From Gemmatimonadota bacterium (GTDB lineage: Bacteria > Gemmatimonadota > Gemmatimonadetes > Longimicrobiales > Gaopeijiaceae), in contig JAJDTB010000027.1 of assembly GCA_022827345.1 (NCBI GenBank), forward strand, positions 248,001 to 312,000: a DNA stretch of 64,000 nucleotides, given 5' to 3'. Both the position numbers and the translations under genes were made by a program. The notes beneath the pieces are model-generated. The model did not search any database, had not been told where the DNA came from, and was given only the letters and a program-made list of their open reading frames with translations. This document shows, piece after piece, positions 40,795 through 49,901 of the stretch; position 1 is the stretch's first letter, and every line of letters starts with the position of its first letter.

Positions 40795-42759
40795 CTACCC
40801 CCCCGGATTCACCAGCACCGTGATATGCGTCGGGTGCTCCGCCGACCGATAAACCCGCTTCGTCGCCTTCTGGAAGTCCCCCTCCACCGCCTCGAAAATG
40901 CTTGGCACCCACGTCTGCGGGTTGCGATCGATGATCGGAAACCACGTGCTCTGCACCTGCACCATGATCCGGTGTCCCGGGAGAAACCGGTGGTCGCGGT
41001 CGCGCAGGCTGATCGCATACGGCGTGATCTCGTTCGGGACTACAGGCTCGGGCTCGCGGAAGCTGTTGCGGAAGCGGGCGCGGAAGACCTCGCCGGCGAC
41101 CATGTACTGGTAGCCCCGTAACGCCGGATTGGGGTGATCGTCCGGGTAGACATCGATCAGCTTCACGATCCAGTCCGCGCCGCTGCCGCTTGTCGAGGCG
41201 TAGAGGTGGGCCACGATGTCGCCGGTGATCGCGAACCCTTCCTCGAGGGGCTCGGACTCCCAGGTCAGCACGTCGGGGCGGCCGTCGACGAAGCGCTGGT
41301 CCTCGGCCTGCCAGAAGTGCCAGCGGTCGTAGTGGATCGGGCGGTACTGGTAGGGCACCGGGTTGTCGGGGTCGGAGACGTACTCGTCGTAGGCGGTGTC
41401 GTCGGAGGCGGACGCGGGCGGCGGGTCGAACGAAACGCCGCCGTCGGCCCGTAGATAGACGTTGCGTGGCTCCATGCCCTCGGCAGGCCAGCTGTCATAG
41501 TACTTCCACTCGTTGGAGCCGGTCTGGAAGGTGATCACCTCGGCGGCGGGCAGGGCGCCCTTGTCCTTCAGCCAGTAGGCGAACCATGGGGCGTGGATCT
41601 CGTCGCGAAAATGGCGGGCGGTGGCGCTGCCCAGGTCGAACTCCAGCACCTTGTCGCCGACCTCGTCGAAGGTCCAGCCGCCGTGGCGCCAGGGGCCGAG
41701 GACGAGGAAGTTCTCGTTGTTTTCATCGTCGGCCTCCAGCTGCTTGTAGACCTCGATGGGGCCGTAGAAGTCCTCGGCGTCGTACCAGCCGGTGAGGTGA
41801 AGCGCGGGGACGGTCACGCCCTGCAGGTACGGGAAGACGCCGCACATCTCGGTCTCCCAGTACTCGTCCATGTTCGGATGGGCCACGTAGTCGTTCCACA
41901 TGCGCGACCGCCCGCGCAGGATCTCGTTGGTGACCCGGGACAGCGGCCCCATCTCCAGATACCGCCTGTACTTGTCCCATGGGCCGTCGGGGGGCCACTC
42001 CTCGGGCGGCATCTCGAACCGCACAGCCGCCTCGTAGGCGTAGCTGAACCGGAAGGCGCCGTTGTGGTGGAAATCGTCGCCGATGAACATGTCGGCGCAG
42101 CTCGCCTGCGGTGAGACGGCGGCCAGCGCGGGGTGGGGGTCGACCATCGCGCGCGTGGCCAGGAAGCCGCCGTACGAGATGCCCCATGTGCCGACCCGCC
42201 CGTTGTTGCCGGGCACGTTGTTCACCAGCCACTCGATCGTGTCGTAGAAGTCGGTGGACTCGTCGATGCCGTCGACGTCGTCGGGCTTGCGGTTGGGACG
42301 CAGGGTGACGAATTCGCCCTCGGATTCGTAGCGCCCGCGCAGGTCCTGCAGGACGAAGATGTACCCCTCGTCGAAGAACTCCTCGTACCAGTCCAGCCGG
42401 ATCGAGTACTCCTGCTCCTGCGGGTTGGCGTAGTAGGGCGTGCGCTCCAGCATGATCGGGAGCGGCTCGGTCCGGCCCCGCGGGATGTAGATCTCGGTGT
42501 GCAGCCGCACGCCGTCGCGCATGGGAACCATGACGTCCCACTTCGGCTCGAAGATGGCCGCGAGGTCGATGTCCGCGCGGTCCTCGTAGGGGTACCGAGT
42601 CATGAGCGCGTCCTGGGCGGCGGCGGGTGGAGCGCTGACCACGAGGGCGACCGCAGCCAGCAGGGCCGCCACAGCCACGAGCGCCGGGCCGGCCCGAACG
42701 AGCCGAAGTGAGTATATGAGTATATGAGTATGTGAGTAATTCGCGTCGGGTCGTCGCAT
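40795..42759 (-). CDS. CocE/NonD-family alpha/beta hydrolase with tandem repeats near its start
   Basis: ATG at 42759 (MRRPDANYSH) gives 654 residues. Hydrolase motifs are VPMRDGVRLHTEIYIP, QDLRGRYESEGEF, GTWGISYGGFLA with Ser195, LTGWYDAEDFYG and LGPWRHGGW. The C-terminal jelly roll ends with LPGHRIMVQVQSTWFPIIDRNPQTW. Residues 7-19 (NYSHTHILIYSLR) are encoded by four 8-bp repeats, and the signal peptide follows (ALVAVAALLAAVALVVSAPPAAAQ). Because the repeat length is not a multiple of three, a gain or loss of one unit would break the frame. A start downstream of the repeats is the alternative, in which case they would lie in the leader. Confidence 0.85.
   Translation of the reverse strand: MRRPDANYSHTHILIYSLRLVRAGPALVAVAALLAAVALVVSAPPAAAQDALMTRYPYEDRADIDLAAIFEPKWDVMVPMRDGVRLHTEIYIPRGRTEPLPIMLERTPYYANPQEQEYSIRLDWYEEFFDEGYIFVLQDLRGRYESEGEFVTLRPNRKPDDVDGIDESTDFYDTIEWLVNNVPGNNGRVGTWGISYGGFLATRAMVDPHPALAAVSPQASCADMFIGDDFHHNGAFRFSYAYEAAVRFEMPPEEWPPDGPWDKYRRYLEMGPLSRVTNEILRGRSRMWNDYVAHPNMDEYWETEMCGVFPYLQGVTVPALHLTGWYDAEDFYGPIEVYKQLEADDENNENFLVLGPWRHGGWTFDEVGDKVLEFDLGSATARHFRDEIHAPWFAYWLKDKGALPAAEVITFQTGSNEWKYYDSWPAEGMEPRNVYLRADGGVSFDPPPASASDDTAYDEYVSDPDNPVPYQYRPIHYDRWHFWQAEDQRFVDGRPDVLTWESEPLEEGFAITGDIVAHLYASTSGSGADWIVKLIDVYPDDHPNPALRGYQYMVAGEVFRARFRNSFREPEPVVPNEITPYAISLRDRDHRFLPGHRIMVQVQSTWFPIIDRNPQTWVPSIFEAVEGDFQKATKRVYRSAEHPTHITVLVNPGG
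42709..42740 (+). repeat. Four tandem 8-bp repeats (TGAGTATA family)
   Basis: Units are TGAGTATA, TGAGTATA, TGAGTATG and TGAGTAAT, in perfect register over 32 bp. They fall within 20-50 bp of the start of the CocE-type gene at 42759, in its n-region. Two units are identical and two are diverged by one or two bases. Short tandem repeats of this type can change copy number by slippage. Confidence 0.85.
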
Positions 42760-42864
42760 TCTCTGGCCTTTCGGGAATCGGGGTGCCAATGGCATTGTTA
42801 CGGCGTGAAACCTTGGGAAGCAACCGACCCCTTTCAGGACCGATCAGCAACAGGAGAGCATTTC

Positions 42865-44295
42865 ATGTCACGCACGCTGCGCACCGCGGCACTCACACTC
42901 GCGGCACTGCCGGCCACCCTCGCCATCGCAGGCTGCCAGCCGGACACCGACAGCGAACCCACCTACCGGGAAGCCGCCGCGGCAGACGATGACTTCCGCC
43001 TCAGGTCCGATGTCGAAGCAGCCCTTCCCGCCCGCGCCGAAGCCTTCACGGCCGACCCCGACGACAACGATGCCCGCTGGGCCTACGCCGACATCCTCTT
43101 CAAGCTGGGGAACATGTGGGAGGCCGACGACGTCATCGCGCCGCTCGCCAACCCCTCCTCGTCCAACGTGGACGACCTTCACCTCGCGGCCCGGCTGGCC
43201 TACGTGCTCGGCGACTACGCCCGCGCCGAGCCCCTCTACCGCCGCATGATGGAGCTCACCGAGGCAGGCTCCGAAGCCCACGACGACGCGACCCGGGGCC
43301 TCGCCCTCACCTTCTACCAGACCAACCGGTTCGCCGACGCCCAGGAACTCCCCGCGCCCGAGGACAGCGAGGGCGCATCGAGCCTCATCACCTTCATGCA
43401 GGCCTTCGAGGGCGAGCCCTACGGCATCGAGTGGGCCACGGGCGAGCGCATCGCGCACCTCCCGATGACCAACGACATCACCGTGCCCGGCGCCCTCCCC
43501 ATCGTCGACCTCGAAGTCAACGGCCAGACCGTCTCGCTCATCCTCGACACCGGCGGCGACCGCCTCTACCTCGACAAGGGCATCTACGAGAGCCTGGGCC
43601 TCAACACCCTCACACACCGCCAGGCCCGCTACGCCTACACCGGCGGTGAGACCGTCGAAGAGCCCCTCGGGGTCGCCGAGTCGGTCACCATGGGCGATGT
43701 CACCCTCACCAACGTGCCCGTCGTCGGCGCCACCTGGAAGGAGATCGGCCAGACCAGCGACGGCGTCCTCACCACCCAGCTGCTCAAGCAGTTCCTGAGC
43801 ACAATGGACTACGACAACAGCCGCATCACGCTGCGCGAACGCACCCCGGAATCCCTCGCCCAGGTCATGGCGACCCTCGGCGACATGCCGCCGCCGGTCC
43901 AGGCGCCCTTCTACATGACGACCACGCACCTCATGTTCGCCAAGGGCAGCCTGAACGGCCACGAAGGCATCAACTACTTCCTCGACTCGGGCCTTGCAAT
44001 GAGCATGCCCATGATCGTCGTCGACGAAACCGTCGAGCTCCTCGGCCTCGAAACCAACGCCATCGAAGGCACCAACTACTACTGGACATCCATCGAGTCC
44101 CACGGCCTGAACGGCCTGACCAGCGGCGCCACGCAAGCCCTGGGCAACGTCTTCGTCGAAGACAATTTCTTCTGGCAGGCCGGCTTCATGGCGGACGCCC
44201 TCATGTCCCACCAGTACCTCTGGCCCCTCGGATCCTGGACGATCGACTTCGACAACATGACCTACTACTTCCCGGCACAGGAGTCTGAAGGATGA
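42865..44295 (+). CDS. Retropepsin-like aspartyl protease lipoprotein with TPR region
   Basis: ATG at 42865 has AGGAG 8 nt upstream; earlier in-frame codons are upstream of it. The 476-residue protein has lipobox AIAGC (Cys24), a TPR-like helical region (about residues 65-165, DARWAYADILFKLGNMWEADDV, LAARLAYVLGDYARAEPLYRRMMEL), and an aspartyl protease domain. DTGGD at 228-232 is the catalytic Asp motif, and FLDSGLAMSMP may be the second. It resembles bacterial retropepsin-like aspartyl proteases anchored in the envelope. The stop overlaps the M23 gene as ATGA. Confidence 0.82.
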   Translation: MSRTLRTAALTLAALPATLAIAGCQPDTDSEPTYREAAAADDDFRLRSDVEAALPARAEAFTADPDDNDARWAYADILFKLGNMWEADDVIAPLANPSSSNVDDLHLAARLAYVLGDYARAEPLYRRMMELTEAGSEAHDDATRGLALTFYQTNRFADAQELPAPEDSEGASSLITFMQAFEGEPYGIEWATGERIAHLPMTNDITVPGALPIVDLEVNGQTVSLILDTGGDRLYLDKGIYESLGLNTLTHRQARYAYTGGETVEEPLGVAESVTMGDVTLTNVPVVGATWKEIGQTSDGVLTTQLLKQFLSTMDYDNSRITLRERTPESLAQVMATLGDMPPPVQAPFYMTTTHLMFAKGSLNGHEGINYFLDSGLAMSMPMIVVDETVELLGLETNAIEGTNYYWTSIESHGLNGLTSGATQALGNVFVEDNFFWQAGFMADALMSHQYLWPLGSWTIDFDNMTYYFPAQESEG

Positions 44296-45518
44296 GAGTA
44301 CGCCGCTGTTCTCCCGGATCGCTTTCCACGCGCCTCCGCTTCGCGCTCGGCCACGCAATCGCGCCTGCGTTATGCGCGGCGCCCCTCGCGGCCTCCGCGT
44401 TGCTGGCTTTGCCCGCGGTCCCGGCCGCGGCCCAGTCCCTGCGCCCCTTCCCCCCACCCTTCGAGATCCGCGTGCCCGTCCCCCCCGGCCCGCTCGTCTC
44501 CGGAGACACCCGCTACTTCGTCTACGAGCTCCTGATCACGAGCTTCCTGCCCGCCCCGGCGCAGGTGAGCCGTGTCGAGGTCTTCGCCGAATCGGCAGAG
44601 GGACAGCGCCTGCTGGAGTACACGGGCGAGGAGCTGGGCGGCAACATGCTTCCGCCGTTCATCCAGGAGGACGATCCGGTCGTGCAGCGAACCATCGAGC
44701 CCCGGTCGCACGGGGTGGTGTACGTCATGCTGTCCCTGCCGGCATCCGCCGCCACCCCGCGGCAGTTCTTCCACCGCGTGTGGTTCGACCTTCCCGCGGG
44801 CGACTCCACCGAGGCCGACTACGTGGCCCTGGAGACGCCGATCCACGAGGGCTCCGTGATCGAGGTGGGGCCGCCGCTCCGGGGCGGACCGTGGGCGGTG
44901 TTCAACGGTCCCTCCAACGACTCCGGGCACCGCCGCATGCCGCTGCAGCTCTTCGGGCGCTCGGCGTTCGCGCAGCGGTACGCGATCGACTACATGCTGG
45001 TCGACGCCGAGGGCCGCGCCTTTCCTGTGGAGGGCGGCGACAACGACACCTATCCGGGCTACGGCGCCGAGGTGATCGCCGTGGCGGACGGGGTCGTCTC
45101 CTCCGTGCTCGACGGCGTCCCGGAGAACCGTCCCGGAGAGACCTCGCGCCCCGAGGTCTTCAACCTGTCCACCGCCATCGGCAACCACGTCATTCTGGAC
45201 ATCGGAGAGAACCGCTACGCGCTGTACGCCCACCTTCTGCCCGGGAGCGTGCCGGTCCAGGTCGGCCAGCAGGTGCGGCGCGGCCAGGTGCTCGGCCAGG
45301 TCGGCAACTCCGGCAACTCGGGTGGTCCGCACCTGCACTTCCACATCACCGACGAGAACGTGCCGCTCGGTGCGGAAGGGTTGCCGTTCGTGCACGATGC
45401 CTTCGACCTGCTGGGCTTCTGCCGCCAGGGACCAGCCGGGCCATGCGAGATGCACGAGCCCAAGACGCGGCGAGGCGAGACCCCCATGCGGGATCAGCTG
45501 ATCCGGTTTCCGAGGTAG
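44292..45518 (+). CDS. Secreted M23-family (LytM) metallopeptidase
   Basis: The 408-residue protein has a signal peptide (ALLALPAVPAAAQ), an all-beta N-terminal domain (to about residue 215) and an M23 domain. Its zinc motifs are GHRRMPLQLFGRSAFAQRYAIDYMLVD, which supplies the first His/Asp region, and PHLHFHI (HxH 347-349), with GYGAEVIAVADGVVSSVLDG and GNHVILDIGENRYALYAHL between them. These enzymes cut peptidoglycan cross-links or act as Zn endopeptidases. ATGA overlap with the upstream protease implies coupled synthesis in the envelope. Confidence 0.88.
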   Translation: MRVRRCSPGSLSTRLRFALGHAIAPALCAAPLAASALLALPAVPAAAQSLRPFPPPFEIRVPVPPGPLVSGDTRYFVYELLITSFLPAPAQVSRVEVFAESAEGQRLLEYTGEELGGNMLPPFIQEDDPVVQRTIEPRSHGVVYVMLSLPASAATPRQFFHRVWFDLPAGDSTEADYVALETPIHEGSVIEVGPPLRGGPWAVFNGPSNDSGHRRMPLQLFGRSAFAQRYAIDYMLVDAEGRAFPVEGGDNDTYPGYGAEVIAVADGVVSSVLDGVPENRPGETSRPEVFNLSTAIGNHVILDIGENRYALYAHLLPGSVPVQVGQQVRRGQVLGQVGNSGNSGGPHLHFHITDENVPLGAEGLPFVHDAFDLLGFCRQGPAGPCEMHEPKTRRGETPMRDQLIRFPR

Positions 45519-45784
45519 CGGAGATCAGCCTCCACGTCAGGGAACATTCCAGGCGACGGAAGTCTGGCACCGTCAGTGGTCAAGGAATCCTTGGTACCTG
45601 ACACGTGTGGCAAAGGCTGGGAACGAGCAGGAACGCCCGATTCCTCCCTGCGTCCGCCGCACCTCCACGGACGACGACGCCCAAGCCAGGAACGCCGGTG
45701 CGAACGTCCGCCAGCTCCATCCGCAGTCGCACCTGGAAAGCGTGGAATCTTGAGCGTGATAATGCGTTATCAAGCGGTTATCTC
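45519..45784. other. Intergenic region upstream of the defence-like pair
   Basis: No supported gene lies here. It has a small palindromic block, CAAGG-AAT-CCTTG (45581-45593), with TGGCACCGTCAG to its left and GGTACCTGACAC to its right, an arrangement like short REP-type palindromes. GC content falls toward the 3' end where the promoter lies. No protein with recognisable features was found in any frame. Confidence 0.4.
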
Positions 45785-45813
45785 TTGACAGTCGACGAAA
45801 AATTTGCTAGTAT
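45785..45813 (+). promoter_or_regulatory. Sigma70-type promoter predicting a leaderless transcript
   Basis: TTGACA (45785-45790) and TAGTAT (45808-45813) are separated by exactly 17 bp. The -10 ends 5 nt before the ATG at 45819, so the predicted transcription start coincides with that ATG. There is no Shine-Dalgarno sequence ahead of the ATG, consistent with a leaderless mRNA. This is the best consensus promoter noticed in the window. Confidence 0.65.
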
Positions 45814-45818
45814 GGATT

Positions 45819-47024
45819 ATGATTCACAATTTCTCGGTATCCAACTACGGATCAGTTCGGGACACGGTGACCCTTGATCTGCGGATTCGGGGCACGGCGC
45901 CCGACCTGGCGTGCTTCCGCCACAGCAGTGTCAAGCCCGACCTTCAGCTACCTGCGGTCGCTGTCCTGATGGGGCCCAACGGGTCCGGAAAGACGACCTT
46001 GCTACGTGCCCTGCTGGACATGGCGCGCTACGTCTCCTCATTCAACGAGACCATCTGGCTGGTGCCCTTTCTGAGCGAAGAGACCCGGTGGGAACCGACT
46101 CGGTTTTCGGTGGAGGGTGAATGGGACTGGTTGTCGCCCGGTAACGGCTCACAGCGATTCCGCTACGAGCTGGTGGTCGGGCGGATGCCGTCCGAGAACG
46201 GGTCCGAACACATGTTCGTGATCCGCGAGGCGCTTCTCCACTTCCCTAAGGGGCGGAAGCGGAGGTTGTACGAGAGGCGTGGCGAAGGAGCGCCGGTCTA
46301 CGTCTCGCGCGATTTTGGGGTCCGACGGTCGGACGACCGGCTGCGGGGCCTCGGTCCGACCACGTCGGTGATCGCCATGATGGCCATGTTCAACGTGCCC
46401 CTGGCTCGACGAATCGCGGACTGGATGCGGGGCTGGCTCGGAAATACGACAAACGTGTTCGGCAACGACACTCGTTCGCTGGACACCGAAACGGCGATTG
46501 GATGGATCGAAGCGAATCCCGACTCGAGACGTTGGGCAGAGACACAGCTCGGTCGCAGTGATGTAGGGATACGAGGCCTCGAGGTCGCCCGGGACGCCGA
46601 AGGGACCAGGTACGTGCGGTTCGAACACTCCGGGTTAGACGCCCCTGTCGTCCTTGGTCTGGAGTCCAACGGCACCCGGCGCCTGTTCCACCTACTGCCG
46701 ATGATCAAACACGCGCTCAACGTAACCGGCCTGGCGGTTCTGGACGAGATCGACGGTGATCTTCACGTGGATGTCGTTGTGGAGTTGCTGCGACTGTTCC
46801 GCTCTCGCGAGAGCAATCCCCGGGGTGCGCAGCTTCTCGTAACTTCGCATCACGTCGGCCTCCTTGACGAGCTGGAGAAGGAAGAGGTCTTCATCGTGGA
46901 GAAGGACGCGGGAGGTGCCACACAGGTGTACGGCGCCCAGGATGTTCGAGGTCTTCGCCGCGATGTCCGGCTGTACCCAAAATACCGAGCGGGAGTGCTC
47001 GGCGGCATCCCTCGGATCGGGTGA
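45819..47024 (+). CDS. AAA15-type ATPase of a candidate RloAB/AbiL-like defence pair
   Basis: ATG at 45819 gives 401 residues. The N terminus MIHNFSVSNYGSVRDTVTLDL is typical of RecF/SMC-like AAA15 ATPases (RloA, AbiLi), with Walker A GPNGSGKT (52-59). Near residue 305 is the Walker B-like LAVLDEIDGDLH, followed by LLVTSHHVGLLDEL (switch region) and EEVFIVEKDAGGATQVY. The stop overlaps the next gene as GTGA. In such pairs the ATPase binds or senses phage DNA and controls a nuclease-like partner. The gene uses AT-richer promoter DNA than its neighbours. Confidence 0.8.
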   Translation: MIHNFSVSNYGSVRDTVTLDLRIRGTAPDLACFRHSSVKPDLQLPAVAVLMGPNGSGKTTLLRALLDMARYVSSFNETIWLVPFLSEETRWEPTRFSVEGEWDWLSPGNGSQRFRYELVVGRMPSENGSEHMFVIREALLHFPKGRKRRLYERRGEGAPVYVSRDFGVRRSDDRLRGLGPTTSVIAMMAMFNVPLARRIADWMRGWLGNTTNVFGNDTRSLDTETAIGWIEANPDSRRWAETQLGRSDVGIRGLEVARDAEGTRYVRFEHSGLDAPVVLGLESNGTRRLFHLLPMIKHALNVTGLAVLDEIDGDLHVDVVVELLRLFRSRESNPRGAQLLVTSHHVGLLDELEKEEVFIVEKDAGGATQVYGAQDVRGLRRDVRLYPKYRAGVLGGIPRIG

Positions 47025-47590
47025 GGGGGTCGCGGCGTAGGCGAGACGTGCCGCGCAGGCGCGTCATCTTTGTTGGGGTTGAGGGAAAGAGCGACCGAGC
47101 GTTCGTGCGGTTTCTCGGTCTGCTGTGCGATCAGGAGAGCCTCCACGTGCACCTCGACGTCAAGCCTTGCAACGGCGGTGACTCGCTGAGCGTCGTTAGA
47201 GAGACTGCGCGTCGACTGAGGCGGCATCCCGAAAAGCGCGGAATAGCGACGCGCTTGGTGCTGCTGGACTTTGACCGCATGCAGGCGGATCTGGCTTCGG
47301 GCCGGGATGCGCTCCCGGAGGCTGAGAAACACGGGCTGGAAGCGGTGCTCTTCAATCCGAACCTTGAGGGGCTGATTGTGCGACTATACAAGGGATACGA
47401 GGGGCGTCGGATAACCGCGCGAGACGCGCAGAACCAATTGCGGAGACTCTGGCCGACATACTCAAAATCTTCGTTGACCGCCAATCAGCTGTGGCAGCGA
47501 TTCTCCCTCGGTGACCTCAAGCGGGCAGCGGGACGCGACGACGAGCTGTTTAAGCTACTCTTGGCCTTGGGGCTCATTCGGCGGGCTTGA
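47021..47590 (+). CDS. RloB/AbiLii-like TOPRIM-fold protein
   Basis: GTG at 47021 overlaps the ATPase stop (GTGA) and gives 189 residues. The TOPRIM-like pattern is visible: VGVEGKSDRAFVRFL (Glu21), CNGGDSLSVV and ATRLVLLDFDRM with Asp83 and Asp85. FNPNLEGLIVRLYKGYEGRR corresponds in place to the SNP-x-FELW motif of RloB, and LWPTYSKSS to its YsKs segment. RloB-like proteins partner AAA15 ATPases and are thought to cut nucleic acids in abortive infection. The match is divergent, so subfamily is uncertain; the fold and the pairing are the stronger evidence. Confidence 0.72.
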   Translation: MRGSRRRRDVPRRRVIFVGVEGKSDRAFVRFLGLLCDQESLHVHLDVKPCNGGDSLSVVRETARRLRRHPEKRGIATRLVLLDFDRMQADLASGRDALPEAEKHGLEAVLFNPNLEGLIVRLYKGYEGRRITARDAQNQLRRLWPTYSKSSLTANQLWQRFSLGDLKRAAGRDDELFKLLLALGLIRRA

Positions 47591-47624
47591 TTCCTGCTCT
47601 TGAAGACCTCAATAGGAGCGCACC

Positions 47625-49901
47625 ATGAACCCAACCCGCATTCTCGCCGTTGGCGCGGCGTTGCTGGCGGTCACCGCCGCGCTGCCCGACATCCCACGGA
47701 CTCATCCCTCCACAGACCGGGTCGCCACGTTCGGCCAGTCCGCCGACCAGGTCACCATTCACCGCGACCCGTGGGGAGTCCCCCACATCATCGCCGACAC
47801 AGAGGAAGCCGGCTTCTACGGTCTCGGGTACGCTCAGGCTGAAGATCAACTTGAGTTTATCTTGACGATGTTCCTGGCCGGGCGCGGCGAACTCGCGGCG
47901 GCTTTCGGGGAGGAACCGACCAGCGGTTTCGGCGGCCCGGCGGCGGCGAGCGCCATCCCCGGCGACATCCAGTCCCGCATGTGGCGGCACGTCGAGGAGG
48001 CACAGGCGGGGTGGGAGCGCCTCAGCCCCCAGCTGCAGGCCAACTACACCCACTACGTCGCGGGCATGGAAGCGTGGATGGCCGAACACCCGGACGACAC
48101 GCCGGACTGGGCGCCCGACCTCGAGCCCTGGGACCCGGTGGTGCTCTCGCGCTTCGTGCTCTGGCCCGGCTACCAGGCGGGACAGGGCCTGCAGGACTGC
48201 GCGCGCGGCGGCGTCCAGCTCGCCGCCATCGACCGCGACGGCCTCGCCCGCGCCGACCAAAACGCATCCAACGAGTGGATCCTGGCTCCGTGGCGGACGC
48301 GTGCGGGTGCCATGATCGTGCTGAGCGACCCGCACGGTGGCATCGACGGCGCCTTCACCTACGAGTCACGCATGCACGCCGGCGATCTGCACGCGGCGGG
48401 CTACTCGCTCGGGCCCATGCTCATCCTCACGCACACTCGCGACGTGTCCTGGGGGATGACCACCGGTGCGCCCGACGTCGCCGACTGCTACGAGGTCGAA
48501 GTCGATCCCGCCGACTCGCTGCGCTACCAGTACGATGGCGAGTGGCGCCGGATGGAGACGCACGACGTCACCATCGAGGTGCGGGGCGGTGACCCGGTCA
48601 CCCAGACCTTCGCGTATACCCGCCACAACGACGTCCTCTCGCCCGTCGTTGCGCGGCAGGACGGCAGGGCCTTCGTGGTGAGCACGTCCTACATGCACAC
48701 CGCCGGCGACTTCGACCAGGAGGTCTACGAGATCAACCACGCCCGCAACATCGGCGACGTCAAACAGGCCATGCGGCGGCTCGGCATGTTCCCCCAGAAC
48801 GTCATGTTCGGCGACCGCCACGGCGACTCGTGGTACATCCGCGCGGGCCGCACCCCGCAGCGCCCCGACGGCTACGACTGGAACCGTCCCGTCCCGGGCA
48901 ACACGTCGGCCACGGCCTGGCTCGGGATCCACCCGGTCGAAGACCTCGTCCAGCTCGAGACCCCCGCCGCGGGCTACATGCAGAACAACAACATCGCGCC
49001 CGACGTGATGCTCGAGGACAGCCCGCTCACCGCCGACCGCTATCCGCCGTACATCTACAACGACACGCCGGGACGACGGAATTCGCGCGGCGTGCGCGCC
49101 GTCGACGTCCTATCGGGCGCGTGGGACTTCACCTTCGACGACGCCGTCGAACTTTCCCTCGACGAGATGTGGGTCGGCACCGCGGCCTGGCAGGACGCGC
49201 TCCGGCAGGCCCTCAATGCCGACCTCGACCGCGTCCAGGCCGCCGCGCCGCAGGTCCGTACCCTCGCCGCCCGGATCCTCGGCTTCGACGGCCACGCCCG
49301 CCAGGAGTCCCGCGCCGCGCACGCCTACCTCGTCTGGCGCGAACAGATCTTCTCGCTCCCCGACCTCGACGAAACGGCCCGCGCAGCCCTCACCGACCCG
49401 CTCTGGGAGAAGGGCGGCGTCCCCGCCGAACACCTCCCGCGCCTCCTCGACGCCCTCGACGGCACCGCCGCCTTCATGCTCGACACCTACGGCTCGATCG
49501 ACCGCACCCTGGGCGACGTCTTCCGCATCGGCCGCGGCGGCCGCACCTGGCCCCTCGGCGGCCTCTCGATCATGCCGCCCGGCACGGCTGGGGTGGGATG
49601 CGCGCTCGACCTCAGCTGCATCTTCACCCTGCGCGCGATGAGCACCTTCAGCCCACCCGACTCGCTGGGCCTGCGCCATGTCCAGATCGGCTCGCGCCTC
49701 CTGCGCCTTGTGCAGTTCACCGACCCCATCCGGTCGTTCACGCTCCACAACTTCGGCCAGAGCGAGAACCCCGATTCGCCGCACTATGTGGATCAGGCCC
49801 AGCTTACCAGCGAGCGGCGCCTCAAGCCGACCTACTTCGACACAGCGGAGCTCATGAACCATGTGGTCTCGACCAAAGTTCTCGACATCAGCGTGCCCTG
49901 A
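47625..49901 (+). CDS. Penicillin acylase-family Ntn hydrolase
   Basis: ATG at 47625 has AGGAG six nt upstream. The 758-residue precursor has a signal-like N terminus, DQVTIHRDPWGVPHIIADTEEAGFYGLGYAQAEDQL at the start of the alpha chain, and the nucleophile NASNEWILAPW with Ser215 as first residue of the beta chain after self-cleavage. GYMQNNNIAPD supplies the oxyanion Asn. Members cleave N-acyl groups from penicillins, homoserine lactones or N-acyl amino acids; the last fits the D-aminoacylases in this window. The 3' end overlaps the next gene by 41 bp. Confidence 0.92.
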   Translation: MNPTRILAVGAALLAVTAALPDIPRTHPSTDRVATFGQSADQVTIHRDPWGVPHIIADTEEAGFYGLGYAQAEDQLEFILTMFLAGRGELAAAFGEEPTSGFGGPAAASAIPGDIQSRMWRHVEEAQAGWERLSPQLQANYTHYVAGMEAWMAEHPDDTPDWAPDLEPWDPVVLSRFVLWPGYQAGQGLQDCARGGVQLAAIDRDGLARADQNASNEWILAPWRTRAGAMIVLSDPHGGIDGAFTYESRMHAGDLHAAGYSLGPMLILTHTRDVSWGMTTGAPDVADCYEVEVDPADSLRYQYDGEWRRMETHDVTIEVRGGDPVTQTFAYTRHNDVLSPVVARQDGRAFVVSTSYMHTAGDFDQEVYEINHARNIGDVKQAMRRLGMFPQNVMFGDRHGDSWYIRAGRTPQRPDGYDWNRPVPGNTSATAWLGIHPVEDLVQLETPAAGYMQNNNIAPDVMLEDSPLTADRYPPYIYNDTPGRRNSRGVRAVDVLSGAWDFTFDDAVELSLDEMWVGTAAWQDALRQALNADLDRVQAAAPQVRTLAARILGFDGHARQESRAAHAYLVWREQIFSLPDLDETARAALTDPLWEKGGVPAEHLPRLLDALDGTAAFMLDTYGSIDRTLGDVFRIGRGGRTWPLGGLSIMPPGTAGVGCALDLSCIFTLRAMSTFSPPDSLGLRHVQIGSRLLRLVQFTDPIRSFTLHNFGQSENPDSPHYVDQAQLTSERRLKPTYFDTAELMNHVVSTKVLDISVP

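Noticed and set aside
44292-45518. M23 enzyme lacking its first zinc histidine
   Set aside because: The HxxxD-type His is replaced by Arg in the RYAID segment, but the nearby GHRR motif fits the arrangement in related M23 subfamilies, so this is not clear loss of activity.
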